The translations under genes and the position numbers were made by a program. Source: Ahaetulla prasina (taxonomy: Eukaryota > Chordata > Lepidosauria > Squamata > Colubridae). Taken from it: a stretch of DNA of 64,000 nucleotides. Of the stretch, positions 53,947 to 62,205 are shown piece after piece; the stretch's first letter is position 1, and the number at the start of each line of letters is the position of its first letter. Below the pieces are notes generated by a model, which had not been told where the DNA came from, made no database searches, and saw only the letters and a program-made list of their open reading frames with translations. The stretch spans positions 5,572,959 to 5,636,958 of the forward strand of contig NC_080543.1 of the NCBI RefSeq assembly GCF_028640845.1, written 5' to 3'.

Positions 53947-54271
53947 GTGGGTTGGGTTTCGCTCCCTCGTCGGCTCCTCCCGACTTTTAAAACTCGGACC
54001 GGGTTCTTCGCTTGGGAGTCCTCGACATACGGACCCCATGGAGGTCCCGACGTTTCTGTGGCTAAGCAGGGCACTTCAGGGAAGGTTTGCTCCAAGAGCT
54101 GGGATGGCGCAGGGGTTAGAAATGCAGTCTTGGGTGGGGAGCAAACGCTAGCAATGTACGAAACGGAAAGGGGAATTTGTAGCAAGGCGTAACTTGGAAA
54201 GGTAGTCCTCGTTTAGCGACCACCTCGTTTATGGCGCCTTTGCGGTTACCGCAGGGATGAAAAAGTGTAGA

Positions 54272-54530
54272 ATAGAATAACAGAGTTGGAAGTGACCTTG
54301 GAGGTCTTCTAGTCCAACCCTCTGCTCAGGCAGGAAACCTTACACCACTTCAGACAGAATGGTTCTTCAACATCTTCTTAAAAACTTCCAGTGTTGGAGG
54401 ATTCACAACTTCTGGTGGCAAGTCGTTCCACTGGTTAATTGTTCTAACTGTCAGGAAATTTCTCCTTAATTCCAGGTTGCTTCTCTCCTTGATTAGTTTC
54501 CATCCATTGTTTCTTGTCCTGCCCTTGTAG
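54272..54530 (-). mobile_element. CR1 3' end
   Basis: GAGTTGGAAGTGACCTTGGA to CCATCCATTGTTTCTTGTCC in reverse, inside AQP11 intron 1. Starts with a short GAATA run. Confidence 0.9.
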
Positions 54531-55006
54531 TCCCTTTTCCTTCCTTCCTTCCTTCCTTCCTTCCTTGTAGTCTCTTTGCCTTCTTTCCTCCCTTCCCTCC
54601 CTCCCTCCCTCCTTCCTTTCTATTATCTTCCTTCCTTCCTTCCCTCCCTCCCTCCTTCCTTCCTTGTAGTCTCTTTCCATTCCTTTCCTCCCTCCCTCCC
54701 TCCTCCCTTCTTTCTTTCCTTCCTTCCTTGTAGTCTCTTTCCCTTCTTTCCTTCCCTTCTTCCTTCCTTCCTTGTAGTCCTTTTCCCTTCCTTCTTTCCT
54801 TCCCTCCCTCCCTCCCTCCTTCCCTCCTTCCTTTCTATTATCTTCCTTCCTTCCTTCCTTCCCTCCCTCCCTCCCTCCTTCCCTCCTTCCTTCCTTCCTT
54901 GTAGTCTCTTTCCCTTCCTTTCCTCCCTCCCTCCTTCGTTCCTTCCTTCCTTCCTTCCTTCCTTCCTTCCTTCCTTCCTTCCTTCCTTCCTTCCTTCCTT
55001 CCTTCA
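54531..55006. repeat. Polypyrimidine TTCC array
   Basis: TTCC and CTCC runs punctuated by CCTTGTAGTCTCTTTCC about every 65-70 bp. It ends in pure (TTCC)n of about 70 bp. It lies inside intron 1 on the transcribed strand and contains many pyrimidine-AG combinations. Confidence 0.95.
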
Positions 55007-55009
55007 GAT

Positions 55010-55175
55010 AGAATAGAATAACAGAGTTGGAAGGGACCTTGGAGGTCTTCTAGTCCAACCCCCTGCTCGGGCAGAAAACCCTACACCCCTTCAGACAAAT
55101 GGCTGTCCAATCCCTTCTTAAAAACTTCCAGTGTTGCAGCATTCACAACTTCTGGAGGCAAGTTGTTCCTTGTAA
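55010..55175 (-). mobile_element. CR1 3' end
   Basis: GAGTTGGAAGGGACCTTGGA, CCCTTCTTAAAAACTTCCAG. Probably part of the same CR1 as 54272-54530 duplicated across the TTCC array. Confidence 0.88.
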
Positions 55176-55535
55176 GTGGACAACTCAACGTTTACAACCC
55201 TGGCGGGCCTGCAAAGCGGAGGAAAGCTGGAGTAAGCTTGTGAGCACAGTCACAGTTTCACTTAAGCGAGATCGCTTCGCTGAATGGCCAAGAGGTTTTT
55301 AATCTCGCCTTGATCCACGTATAAATAGACCCTCAAGGAAGAGCCGCTGGAAAGAAGAGTGCGGTCGTCGTATTCTCCCAACCCTACATTTGCCAGCTGC
55401 GTTGTCTTTTCCATAAGATTCTCTCTGTCAGCCACTTCTGCTGAATCACAATTCGCAGCTCAGCCGGTTGTGCATTTTACTGCTTGATTGCAGCATAACT
55501 TGGCTGACTCAAAAGCCTTTGGAATAATTTATATT
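55176..55535. other. No gene recognised
   Basis: Weak M-MITE-like words at the left, then apparently low-copy intronic sequence. Confidence 0.45.
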
Positions 55536-55965
55536 TATTTATTTATTTATTTATTTTATTATTTCAACTTCTATACCACCCTTCTCCCGAAGGACTCAGG
55601 GCGTGGTTACAGCCAACTAAGAACCACCAATACAAAAATTAAAAAAACAAATTTAAAAAAATTAATTTAAATAGGCTGAAGATTCTAAAAACTATTTTTA
55701 AAAACCCCCGTTAAAAACTATTAAAAAAACTATTAGGCCGGTCCTGCACGATGAAATAAAAGAGTCTTCCAACTCACGCCGGAAGGCCCGGAGGTCAGGG
55801 AGTCGGCGTATCCCTGGGGGTAGCTCATTCCAGAGGGCCGGAGCCCCCGCAGAGAAGACCCTCCCCCTGGGGGTCGCCAGTCGACATTGTCTGGCCGACG
55901 ACGGCACCCTGAGGAGACCCTCTCTGTGGGAGCGCACTGGTCGATGGGAGGCCACCGATAATATC
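55536..55965 (-). mobile_element. LINE-B 3' end
   Basis: CACCCTTCTCCCGAAGGACT 3' end and minus-strand codons SHRPVRSHREGLLRVPSSAR and FSAGAPALWNELPPGIRRLP, as in the 25-kb LINE-B. 5'-truncated. Confidence 0.92.
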
Positions 55966-56109
55966 CAATATGCCGTGTTAATTGATAGAAAGGGCGGGGG
56001 GGAAACACCCCACTTCTAATGTAAAGCAAAGGTTAGAAGTTGTTGAGAACTTTCACGTGGCTGAATTGTGGTTTTCTTACCCTATTAAGTGTTTCAATTA
56101 AAAGAGAAT

Positions 56110-57130
56110 ATTTGTATGTAGCTCAGGGGTGAAATGAGGTGCTCCTCGGAGCTCTCTTGAGTTTGGGGGTTTTCTTGCAGATGTTTCGTGACCCGACTAG
56201 GTAATATCATCAGTGTTAGAAGGGAGTGGGGTTTGCAGAAAGGAGGAGGAGGAGGAGGAGAACTGTGGGGGTCCTTGGTACTCTCTGAGCTCGGTTGTTT
56301 TCTTATAGATGTTTCATTACCCAACTAGGTACCATCATCAGTGCTAGGAGCAGGGTTTGTAGAAAGGAGGAGAGGGGTTGGGAGGAGGAGGGGGAGGACT
56401 GTGGGGTCGTTGATGCTCTCTGAGCTTGGTTGTTTTCTTGCAGACGTTTCATGACCCAACTAGGTAACAACATCAGTGATAGAAGGAGTGGGGTTTGCAG
56501 AAAGGAGGAGGAGAACTGTGGGGCCCTTGGCGCTCTCTGAGTTTGGTTGTTTTCTTGCAGATGTTTCATGACCCAACTAGGTAACAACATCAGTGCTAGA
56601 ATGGAGTGGGGATTGCAAAGGAGAGAGGAGGAGGAGAAGGACAACTGTGGGGGGTCCTTGGAGTTTTCTGAGCTTGGTGGTTTTCTTGTAGACGTTTCAT
56701 GACCCGACTAGGTAATAACATCAGTGTCAGACGGGAGTGGGGTTTGCAGAGTGGAAGAAGAGGGACAGGAAGAGGAGAAGGGCTGTAGGATCCTTGGAGC
56801 TCTCTGAGCTTGGTGGTTTTCTCGCAGACGTTTCATGACCCACCTAGGTGACACCATCAGGGCCAGAAAGGAGTGGATCCGCTTTACCACTGATGATGTT
56901 ACCTGGTTTTGTAATGAAACGCCTGCAAGAAAACCACCAAGCTCAGAGGGCTCCAAGGACCGTACAGCCCTTCTCCTCTTCCTGTTCCTCCTCTTCCACT
57001 CTGCAAACCCCCACTCCCTTCTAACACTGATGATGTTACCTAGCTGGGTCATGAAACGTCTGCAAGAAAACCACCCAGCTCAGAGAGCACCGAGGACCCC
57101 CACAGTCCTCCTCCTCCTCCTCCTCCTCCT
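56110..57130. repeat. About 120-bp tandem array with orientation switch
   Basis: Six units in one orientation (TTTTCTTGCAGACGTTTCAT, CCCAACTAGGTAACA, CATCAGTG) at 56165-56870, then two units in the opposite orientation (TGATGATGTTACCTAGCTGG, GAAAACCACCCAGCTCAG) at 56880-57130. (GGA)n runs occur in the spacers. Each forward unit carries a TTTTCTTGCAG splice-acceptor look-alike. Confidence 0.92.
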
Positions 57131-57189
57131 CCTCACCACAACCCCGACTCCGCTAAAGAAACTCCTGAGGTTTCCCCCGCCAACTTCCT

Positions 57190-57570
57190 CAATTTGCAAC
57201 AGTTCATTTAGTGACCGTTCAAAGCTGCAACCGCACCTAAAAAAAAGCGACCCGTGATGACCGTTTTTTCAGAGTTAAGCAACCTTTTGCAGCATCCCCG
57301 TGATCAAAATGCAGACGCTTGGCAACGGGCTCATACTTACGTCCGTTGCTGGGTCTCGAGATCACGCGATTCCCCTTTGGCGACCTTCCTGTCAAGCAAA
57401 GCCAATGGGGGGGAAAAGCCGGATTCACTGAACAACCGTGTTCCTAACTTATAACAACTGCAGTCTTTCACTTTCACAACTGTCGTAAAAATGGGGCCAA
57501 ACTCGCTTAGCCACAGAAATTTTGAGCTCAATTGCGGTCGTGCTTCAAGGACTACCTACCTATACCTTGC
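57190..57570 (-). mobile_element. M-MITE
   Basis: Reversed phrases AAGCGACCCGTGATGACCGT, GCTTGGCAACGGGCTCATAC, CAAGCAAAGCCAATGGGG and TTGCGGTCGTGCTTCAAGGA. Near full length. Confidence 0.82.
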
Positions 57571-58270
57571 CGAAAAGCCATGCGGCCACAGAAGCGGGAA
57601 AGGCAGCTCTAACGTTTTGCGCGCAAAAAGCATAAGAAAAAATTCCCCCCCTTTTCCCCCCTCCTGGTCCTCCCGCGGTCCTTTGTCCACCAATCGGTTC
57701 CACGTTGGTTGTTTTGAGAACGATCTGTTTGCCTTGGATATCCTCAGAGTTGCTGACCTTGGAACCACCATTTCCCCCTCCCAAACCACCCTCGCATCCT
57801 AAGGCCTTCTCTCCGCCCTCCCCTTATTGTTGTCTGGTGGCGAGCAGGCTGGGTTAGCGCATCAACGGTGACGACTTCCCTTGCCAGACTGTCCTTAAGG
57901 ATGCCTGAAAAGATCTGAAGAACCTCCACCATGTGGCCATCATTGATCATTAACCTTCCCCCTGAAGAGTTTGGCAAACTCCGAAATGCAAACATTGTGG
58001 CTTTCAAGAGGTGATCTCAGTTTGATCCCTGAACTTTGGAATCTGTTCGATTTGGGCCTTGCTCCAAAATCTCCAGATCAGCACCTACTGGAATTGGCGG
58101 TTAAATCCAAGCGCTCATGTCCATCGGTGAAAAAGTGTCTCCTTGCAGGACTTCGAGATGGGGCTTTCGTAGCAAGCAGCCATGCCTGGTCCAATATTCC
58201 CACCCGTCCTTCTTCTGATATCTATATCAGAGGCAGAAATTGAGACTAAAGAGATGGTTTGGTCTATGGA
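57571..58270. other. Low-copy intronic sequence, no gene
   Basis: No repeat or coding exon recognised. Short open frames on both strands show no conserved motif. Confidence 0.5.
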
Positions 58271-59490
58271 GCAGACATGTTTCATGGTCTAGCAATTAAG
58301 GCATCAGGCTAGGAACCAGGAGATTGGGAGTTCTAGTTCCATCTTAGGTATGAAAGCCAGCTGGGTGACTTTTGGCCAATCACCAGAAGACAGTGCCTTA
58401 GGCATGAAAGGTGACTAGGTGACTTTGGGCCAATCACCAGGAGATGGTGAGTTCTAGTTCCACCTTAGGTATGAAAGACAACTGGGGGACTTTGGGCCAA
58501 GTACCAGGAGACTGAGTTCTAGTCCTGCCTTAGGCATGAAAGGCAGCTGGATGACTCTGGGCCAATCACCAGGAGATGGTGAGTTCTAGTCCTGCCTTAG
58601 GCATGAAAGACAGCTGGGTGACTTTGGGCCAAGCACCAGGAGATGGTGAGTTCTAGTCCTGCCTTAGGCATGAAAGCCAGCTGTGTGACTTTGGGCCAAT
58701 CACCAGGAGACAGTGAGATCTAGTCCCGCCTTAGGCATGAAAGCCGGCTGGATGACTTTGGGCCAAGCACCAGGAGACGGTGAGTTCTAGTCCTGCCTTA
58801 GGCATGAAAGCCGGCTGGGTGACTTTGGGCCAATCACCAGGAGACGGTGAGATCTAGTCCTGCCTTAGGCATGAAAGACAGCTGGGTGACTCTGGGCCAA
58901 TCACCAGGAGATGGTGAGTTCTAGTCCTGCCTTAGGCATGAAAGACAGCTGGGTGACTTTGGGCCAATCACCAGGAGACGGTGAGATCTAGTCCCGCCTT
59001 AGGCATGAAAGCCGGCTGGGTGACTCTGGGCCAATCACCAGGAGATGGTGAGTTCTAGTCCTGTCTTAGGCATGAAAGACAGCTGGGTGACTTTGGGCTA
59101 ATCACCAGGAGACGGTGAGTTCTAGTCCTGTCTTAGGCATGAAAGACAGCTGGGTGACTTTGGGCCAATCACCAGGAGACGGTGAGATCTAGTCCCGCCT
59201 TAGGCATGAAAGCCGGCTGGGTGACTCTGGGCCAATCACCAGGAGACGGTGAGTTCTAGTCCTGCCTTAGGCATGAAAGACAGCTGTGTGACTTTGGGCT
59301 AATCACCAGGAGACGGTGAGTTCTAGTTCCACCTTAGAAATGAAAGCCAGCTGGGTGACTCTTATCTTTCTCAGCCCAGCCCACTTCACAGTTATTTGGG
59401 GGCGGGGAAAAAGAAGGAGGAAGGAGTACTATATACGTTCGCTACCTTGAGTTACTTACAAAGAAATAGAGGTGAGAAAAAGGTCTAGTA
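58271..59490 (+). mobile_element. SINE-V with about sixteen 62-bp units
   Basis: Head GGTCTAGCAATTAAGGCATC and CCAGGAGATTGGGAGTTCTA, then about 16 units of GAGTTCTAGTCCTGCCTTAG…GAAAGCCGGCTGGGTGACTT…GGGCCAATCACCAGGAGA. Two variants, GAGTTCTAGTC and GAGATCTAGTC, appear in a partly regular order. The SINE body follows (CTCAGCCCAGCCCACTTCAC, CTACCTTGAGTTACTTACAA). Inside AQP11 intron 1, same strand. Confidence 0.92.
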
Positions 59491-59639
59491 AATATATAAA
59501 TAATGAAACCAAAACATTTGCAGAGATTCCAAAACTTTTCCATGTTATGGGATAATATACATATGCACGTGCTCTAAACATGGGAAATAAACAAGAGACC
59601 CCTGTGACTTGAGTCTGCCCCTACTCTGTGGTCCCCTCT

Positions 59640-60110
59640 TTGCTATTTTGGATCGTATACAACAGGATCCCTCAAACTTGGCCACTTGAAGATGTGTGTT
59701 GATTCAACTTCTGGTGGCAAGTTGTTCCACAGGTTAATTGTTCTCACTGTCAGAAAGTTTCTCCTTCTCTCCTTGATTAGTTTCCACCTGTTGCTTCTTC
59801 TCCTACCCTCAGGTGCTGTTTGGAGAATAGGTGGATCCCCTTCTTCTCTGTGACAGCCCCCCCACCCCCCCAAATATTGGAAGACTGCTATCCTCTCTCC
59901 CCTGGTCCTTCATTTCATTAAACTAGACATTCCCAATTCCAGCAACCGTTTTTTGATATGTTTTAGCCCAGGGGTTTCCAACCTTGGCAACTTTAAGCCT
60001 GGAGGACTTTAACTCCCAGAATTCCCCAACTCTGGGAGTTGAAGTCCTCCAGGCTTAAAATTGCCAAGGTTGGAGACCCCTGTTTTAGCCTATAGATTAA
60101 CACATCTTCC
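59640..60110 (-). mobile_element. CR1 3' end carrying a Fold insertion
   Basis: CAACTTCTGGTGGCAAGTTG, TGTCAGAAAGTTTCTCCTTC, CTCCTTGATTAGTTTCCACC and ATATTGGAAGACTGCTATCC in reverse. A Fold element interrupts its ATGTTTTAGCC end. Confidence 0.88.
59969..60082. mobile_element. Fold hairpin element, intact
   Basis: Arms run from CAGGGGTTTCCAACCTTGGC to GCCAAGGTTGGAGACCCCTG and pair over about 55 bp. The perfect 8-bp duplication TTTTAGCC lies at 59961-59968 and 60083-60090. The best copy in the window. Confidence 0.93.
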
Positions 60111-60120
60111 TTCCTATAAA

Positions 60121-60566
60121 TGTTTCATTTATTTATTTATTTATTTTTATTTGCATTTATATCCCGCCCTTCTCCGAAGACTCAGGGCGGCTTACACTAT
60201 GTTAGCAATAGTCTTCATTCTATTTTTTTTTAATAGATAAAACAACATGTATTGAAGAAAATATATAAGTAAAAATATGCATCAATAATATTAATTTGAT
60301 ATAATGAAGGGAACAATAGGACAGGAACGGTAGGCACTATTGTGCTCTTATGCACACCCCTTATAGTCCTCATTTGTATAAATTTGTATATTTATATACA
60401 AAGTCAACTTATTGCCCCCAACAATCTGGGTCCTCATTTTACCTACCTTATAAAGGATGGAAGGCTGAGTCAACCTTGGGCCTGGTGGGACTCGAACCTG
60501 CAGTAATTGCAGGCAGCTGCTGTTAATAACAGACTGCATTAGCAGTCTGAGCCACCAGAGGCCCTT
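60121..60566 (-). mobile_element. SINE-S split by a LINE-C tail
   Basis: Reversed SINE-S in two parts, 60150-60227 (CCCGCCCTTCTCCGAAGACT…) and 60367-60566 (…AGTCTGAGCCACCAGAGGCC). The T-rich left end is its tail. Confidence 0.88.
60228..60366 (-). mobile_element. LINE-C 3' tail inside SINE-S
   Basis: CAATAGGACAGGAACGGTAG, GCTCTTATGCACACCCCTTA: the last ~140 bp of LINE-C in reverse, 5'-truncated just after the ORF stop region. Confidence 0.85.
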
Positions 60567-60683
60567 ATTTTATTTTATTTGTCACAACAGTATATATAAG
60601 CGTAAGCATGAAAATAAATATATAATATATAAGCATATATATGAGCATAAGTATGTAATAACTATATTAATTGGGTATAATGA
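60567..60683 (-). mobile_element. LINE-C 3' tail next to AQP11 exon 2
   Basis: TTTATTTGTCACAACAGTAT and ATTAATTGGGTATAATGAA match the LINE-C 3' UTR. It ends 48 bp before exon 2 of AQP11. Confidence 0.75.
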
Positions 60684-60731
60684 AAGCTGCATGACGTCTT
60701 AAAGGAGAAATGTTTTGTGTTTGCCCCGTAG

Positions 60732-60848
60732 GAGGAAATCTGACTGGTGCGGTTTTTAATCCAGCTCTGGCTTTTTCTCTGCACGGAAGCTGTTTCATAG
60801 ACCAGTTCTGGGATTACCTGCTGGTGTATTGCATCGCGCCCTGCGCAG
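60732..60848 (+). CDS. AQP11: AQP11-like aquaporin, coding exon 2
   Basis: A 117-bp exon of 39 codons continues exon 1 in phase 1. It is preceded by TTTGCCCCGTAG and followed by GTGAGC, both good splice signals. It encodes the second pore half: GGNLTGAVFNPALAFSLHGS, with NPA at residues 209-211 of the joined numbering, then the start of the last helix (WDYLLVYCIAP). Cys220 lies nine residues after the NPA alanine, the position of the cysteine conserved in superaquaporins. The GAVFNPAL core closely matches what I recall of mammalian AQP11. The remaining C-terminal part of the last helix and tail should be in a third exon, which is not found before the window ends. A LINE-C tail ends only about 48 bp upstream. 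Confidence 0.92.
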
Positions 60849-60984
60849 GTGAGCGGTTTTATATGGTTCATTTCTTGGGCTAAACAGACTAAACATTCCT
60901 AAATTTTAGGAAGCTAGGGTTTATAAAACGATGGACCAAGCGGGGATCAACTTTTAAGAACAGAATCTTAGAATAAACCTCTTA

Positions 60985-61445
60985 TTTATTTATTTAATCA
61001 CATTTCTATACCGCCCTATCTCCCAAGGGACTCAGGGCGGTTTACAGCCTATTAAAACACAAAATACAGAAATATAAATACAAAATAAAACATTAATTAA
61101 AAAACTTATTAGATAAGGCCGAATTTAAAATTTATAAATCAAGATAATAAAACCCCATTAAAAACTAAATTTAAAATTAAAATCCTAGCCCAGTCCTGCG
61201 CAAATAAATAGATGTGTCTTAAGCTCGCGGCGAAAGGTTCGAAGGGCGGGAAGTTGACGGAGTCCCGGGGGAAGCTCGTCCCAGAGGGTGGGAGCCCCCA
61301 CAGAGAAGGCCCTTCCCCTGGGTGTCGCCAGTCGGCACTGCCTGGCGGACGGCACCCCAAGGAGTCCCTCCCTGTGAGAGCGCACGAGTCGGTGGGAGGC
61401 AGTCGGTGGCAGCAGACGGTCCCGTAAGTAACCCGGCCTGGATAA
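60985..61445 (-). mobile_element. LINE-B 3' end
   Basis: CTATACCGCCCTATCTCCCA 3' end with minus-strand codons SHRLVRSHREGLLGVPSARQ and FSVGAPTLWDELPPGLRQLP. 5'-truncated, in AQP11 intron 2. Confidence 0.92.
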
Positions 61446-61507
61446 AAGTAACCTGGATAAAATAGGATCCCACATTTGCTTAGGTAAATCTCTCATTCGG
61501 CAATTAA

Positions 61508-61860
61508 AAGGTAAAGGATCCCCTCGCACATACGTGCTCGTCATTCCCGACTCTAGGGGGCGGTGCTCCTCTCCGTTTCAAAGCCGAAGAGCCAGCGCTG
61601 TCCAAAGACGTCTCCGTGGTCATGTGGCCGGCATGACTCAACGCCAAAGGCGCACGGAACGCTCTTCCCTTCCCACCAAAGGTGGTCCCTATTTTCCTAG
61701 TTGCATTTTTTTACCTGCTTTCGAACTGCTAGGTTGGCAGAAGCTGGGACGAGTAACGGGAGCTCACTCCGTTACACGGCAGCACTAGGGATTCGAACCG
61801 CTGAACTGCCAGCCTTTCGATCGATGACCTCAGCATCTTAGCCACTGAGCCACTGCAATT
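61508..61860 (-). mobile_element. Squamate tRNA-derived SINE (third type)
   Basis: Minus strand: A-box-like TGGCTCAGTGGCTAAGATGC (about 61855-61836) and B-box GGTTCGAATCCCTAG (about 61799-61785), then CAGTTCGAAAGCAGG and a tail region with GTCGGGAATGACGAGCAC. Widespread in squamates. Not a functional tRNA. Confidence 0.88.
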
Positions 61861-61871
61861 AGAGAGTTCCA

Positions 61872-62205
61872 AATTACAGTCAGTCCTCGACTTACGATCC
61901 CAACGGAGCCGAAAATTGCTGTTGCTAAGTGAAGAGATTTGCTAGATGAGATTTGCCCCATTTTACGACCTTTCTGGCCGCAGTTGTTTTAAGCGATTAA
62001 CACAGCAGTTGTTAAGGTAAGTCACACGGCTGTTGAGTGAAACGGGCTTCCCCCACTGACCTTGCTTGTCGGAAGGTCGCAAAAGGGGATCACGTGAGCC
62101 CGAGATCTTGCAAACTGGCATAGGTACGTGCCAGTTGCCAAGTGTTTGAATATTGATCACGTGTCCATGGGGATTCTGCAATAGTCGTGTGAAAAGCAGT
62201 CTAGT
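61872..62205 (+). mobile_element. M-MITE, 5' and middle part
   Basis: TTACAGTCAGTCCTCGACTT, GCCCCATTTTACGACCTTTC, TGACCTTGCTTGTCGGAAGG and GAATATTGATCACGTGTCC. The right terminus is replaced by the pentanucleotide array. Confidence 0.85.

Larger units (their letters stand above)
53947..60731 (+). other. AQP11: AQP11 intron 1 (6785 bp)
   Basis: The intron runs from GTGGGT at 53947 to CCCCGTAG at 60731. It is almost wholly filled with CR1, LINE-B, LINE-C, SINE-S, SINE-V and Fold copies, a TTCC array and a roughly 120-bp tandem array. These are listed separately. Only about 57.6-58.3 kb is not recognisably repetitive. Confidence 0.85.

Noticed and set aside
59969..60082. microRNA precursor-like hairpin
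   Set aside because: It has 8-bp target duplications and several sibling copies, so a mobile element explains it. Small RNA data could reopen the question.
53349..60848. Assignment to AQP12 instead of AQP11
   Set aside because: The first box context (SSIQQF) recalls AQP12, but the first core helix and second NPA block match AQP11 better. Left open as a finding pending phylogeny.
61785..61855. tRNA gene-like A and B boxes
   Set aside because: Part of a SINE. No cloverleaf with paired acceptor stem. The same holds for the heads at 31.3, 36.6, 39.3 and 52.2 kb.
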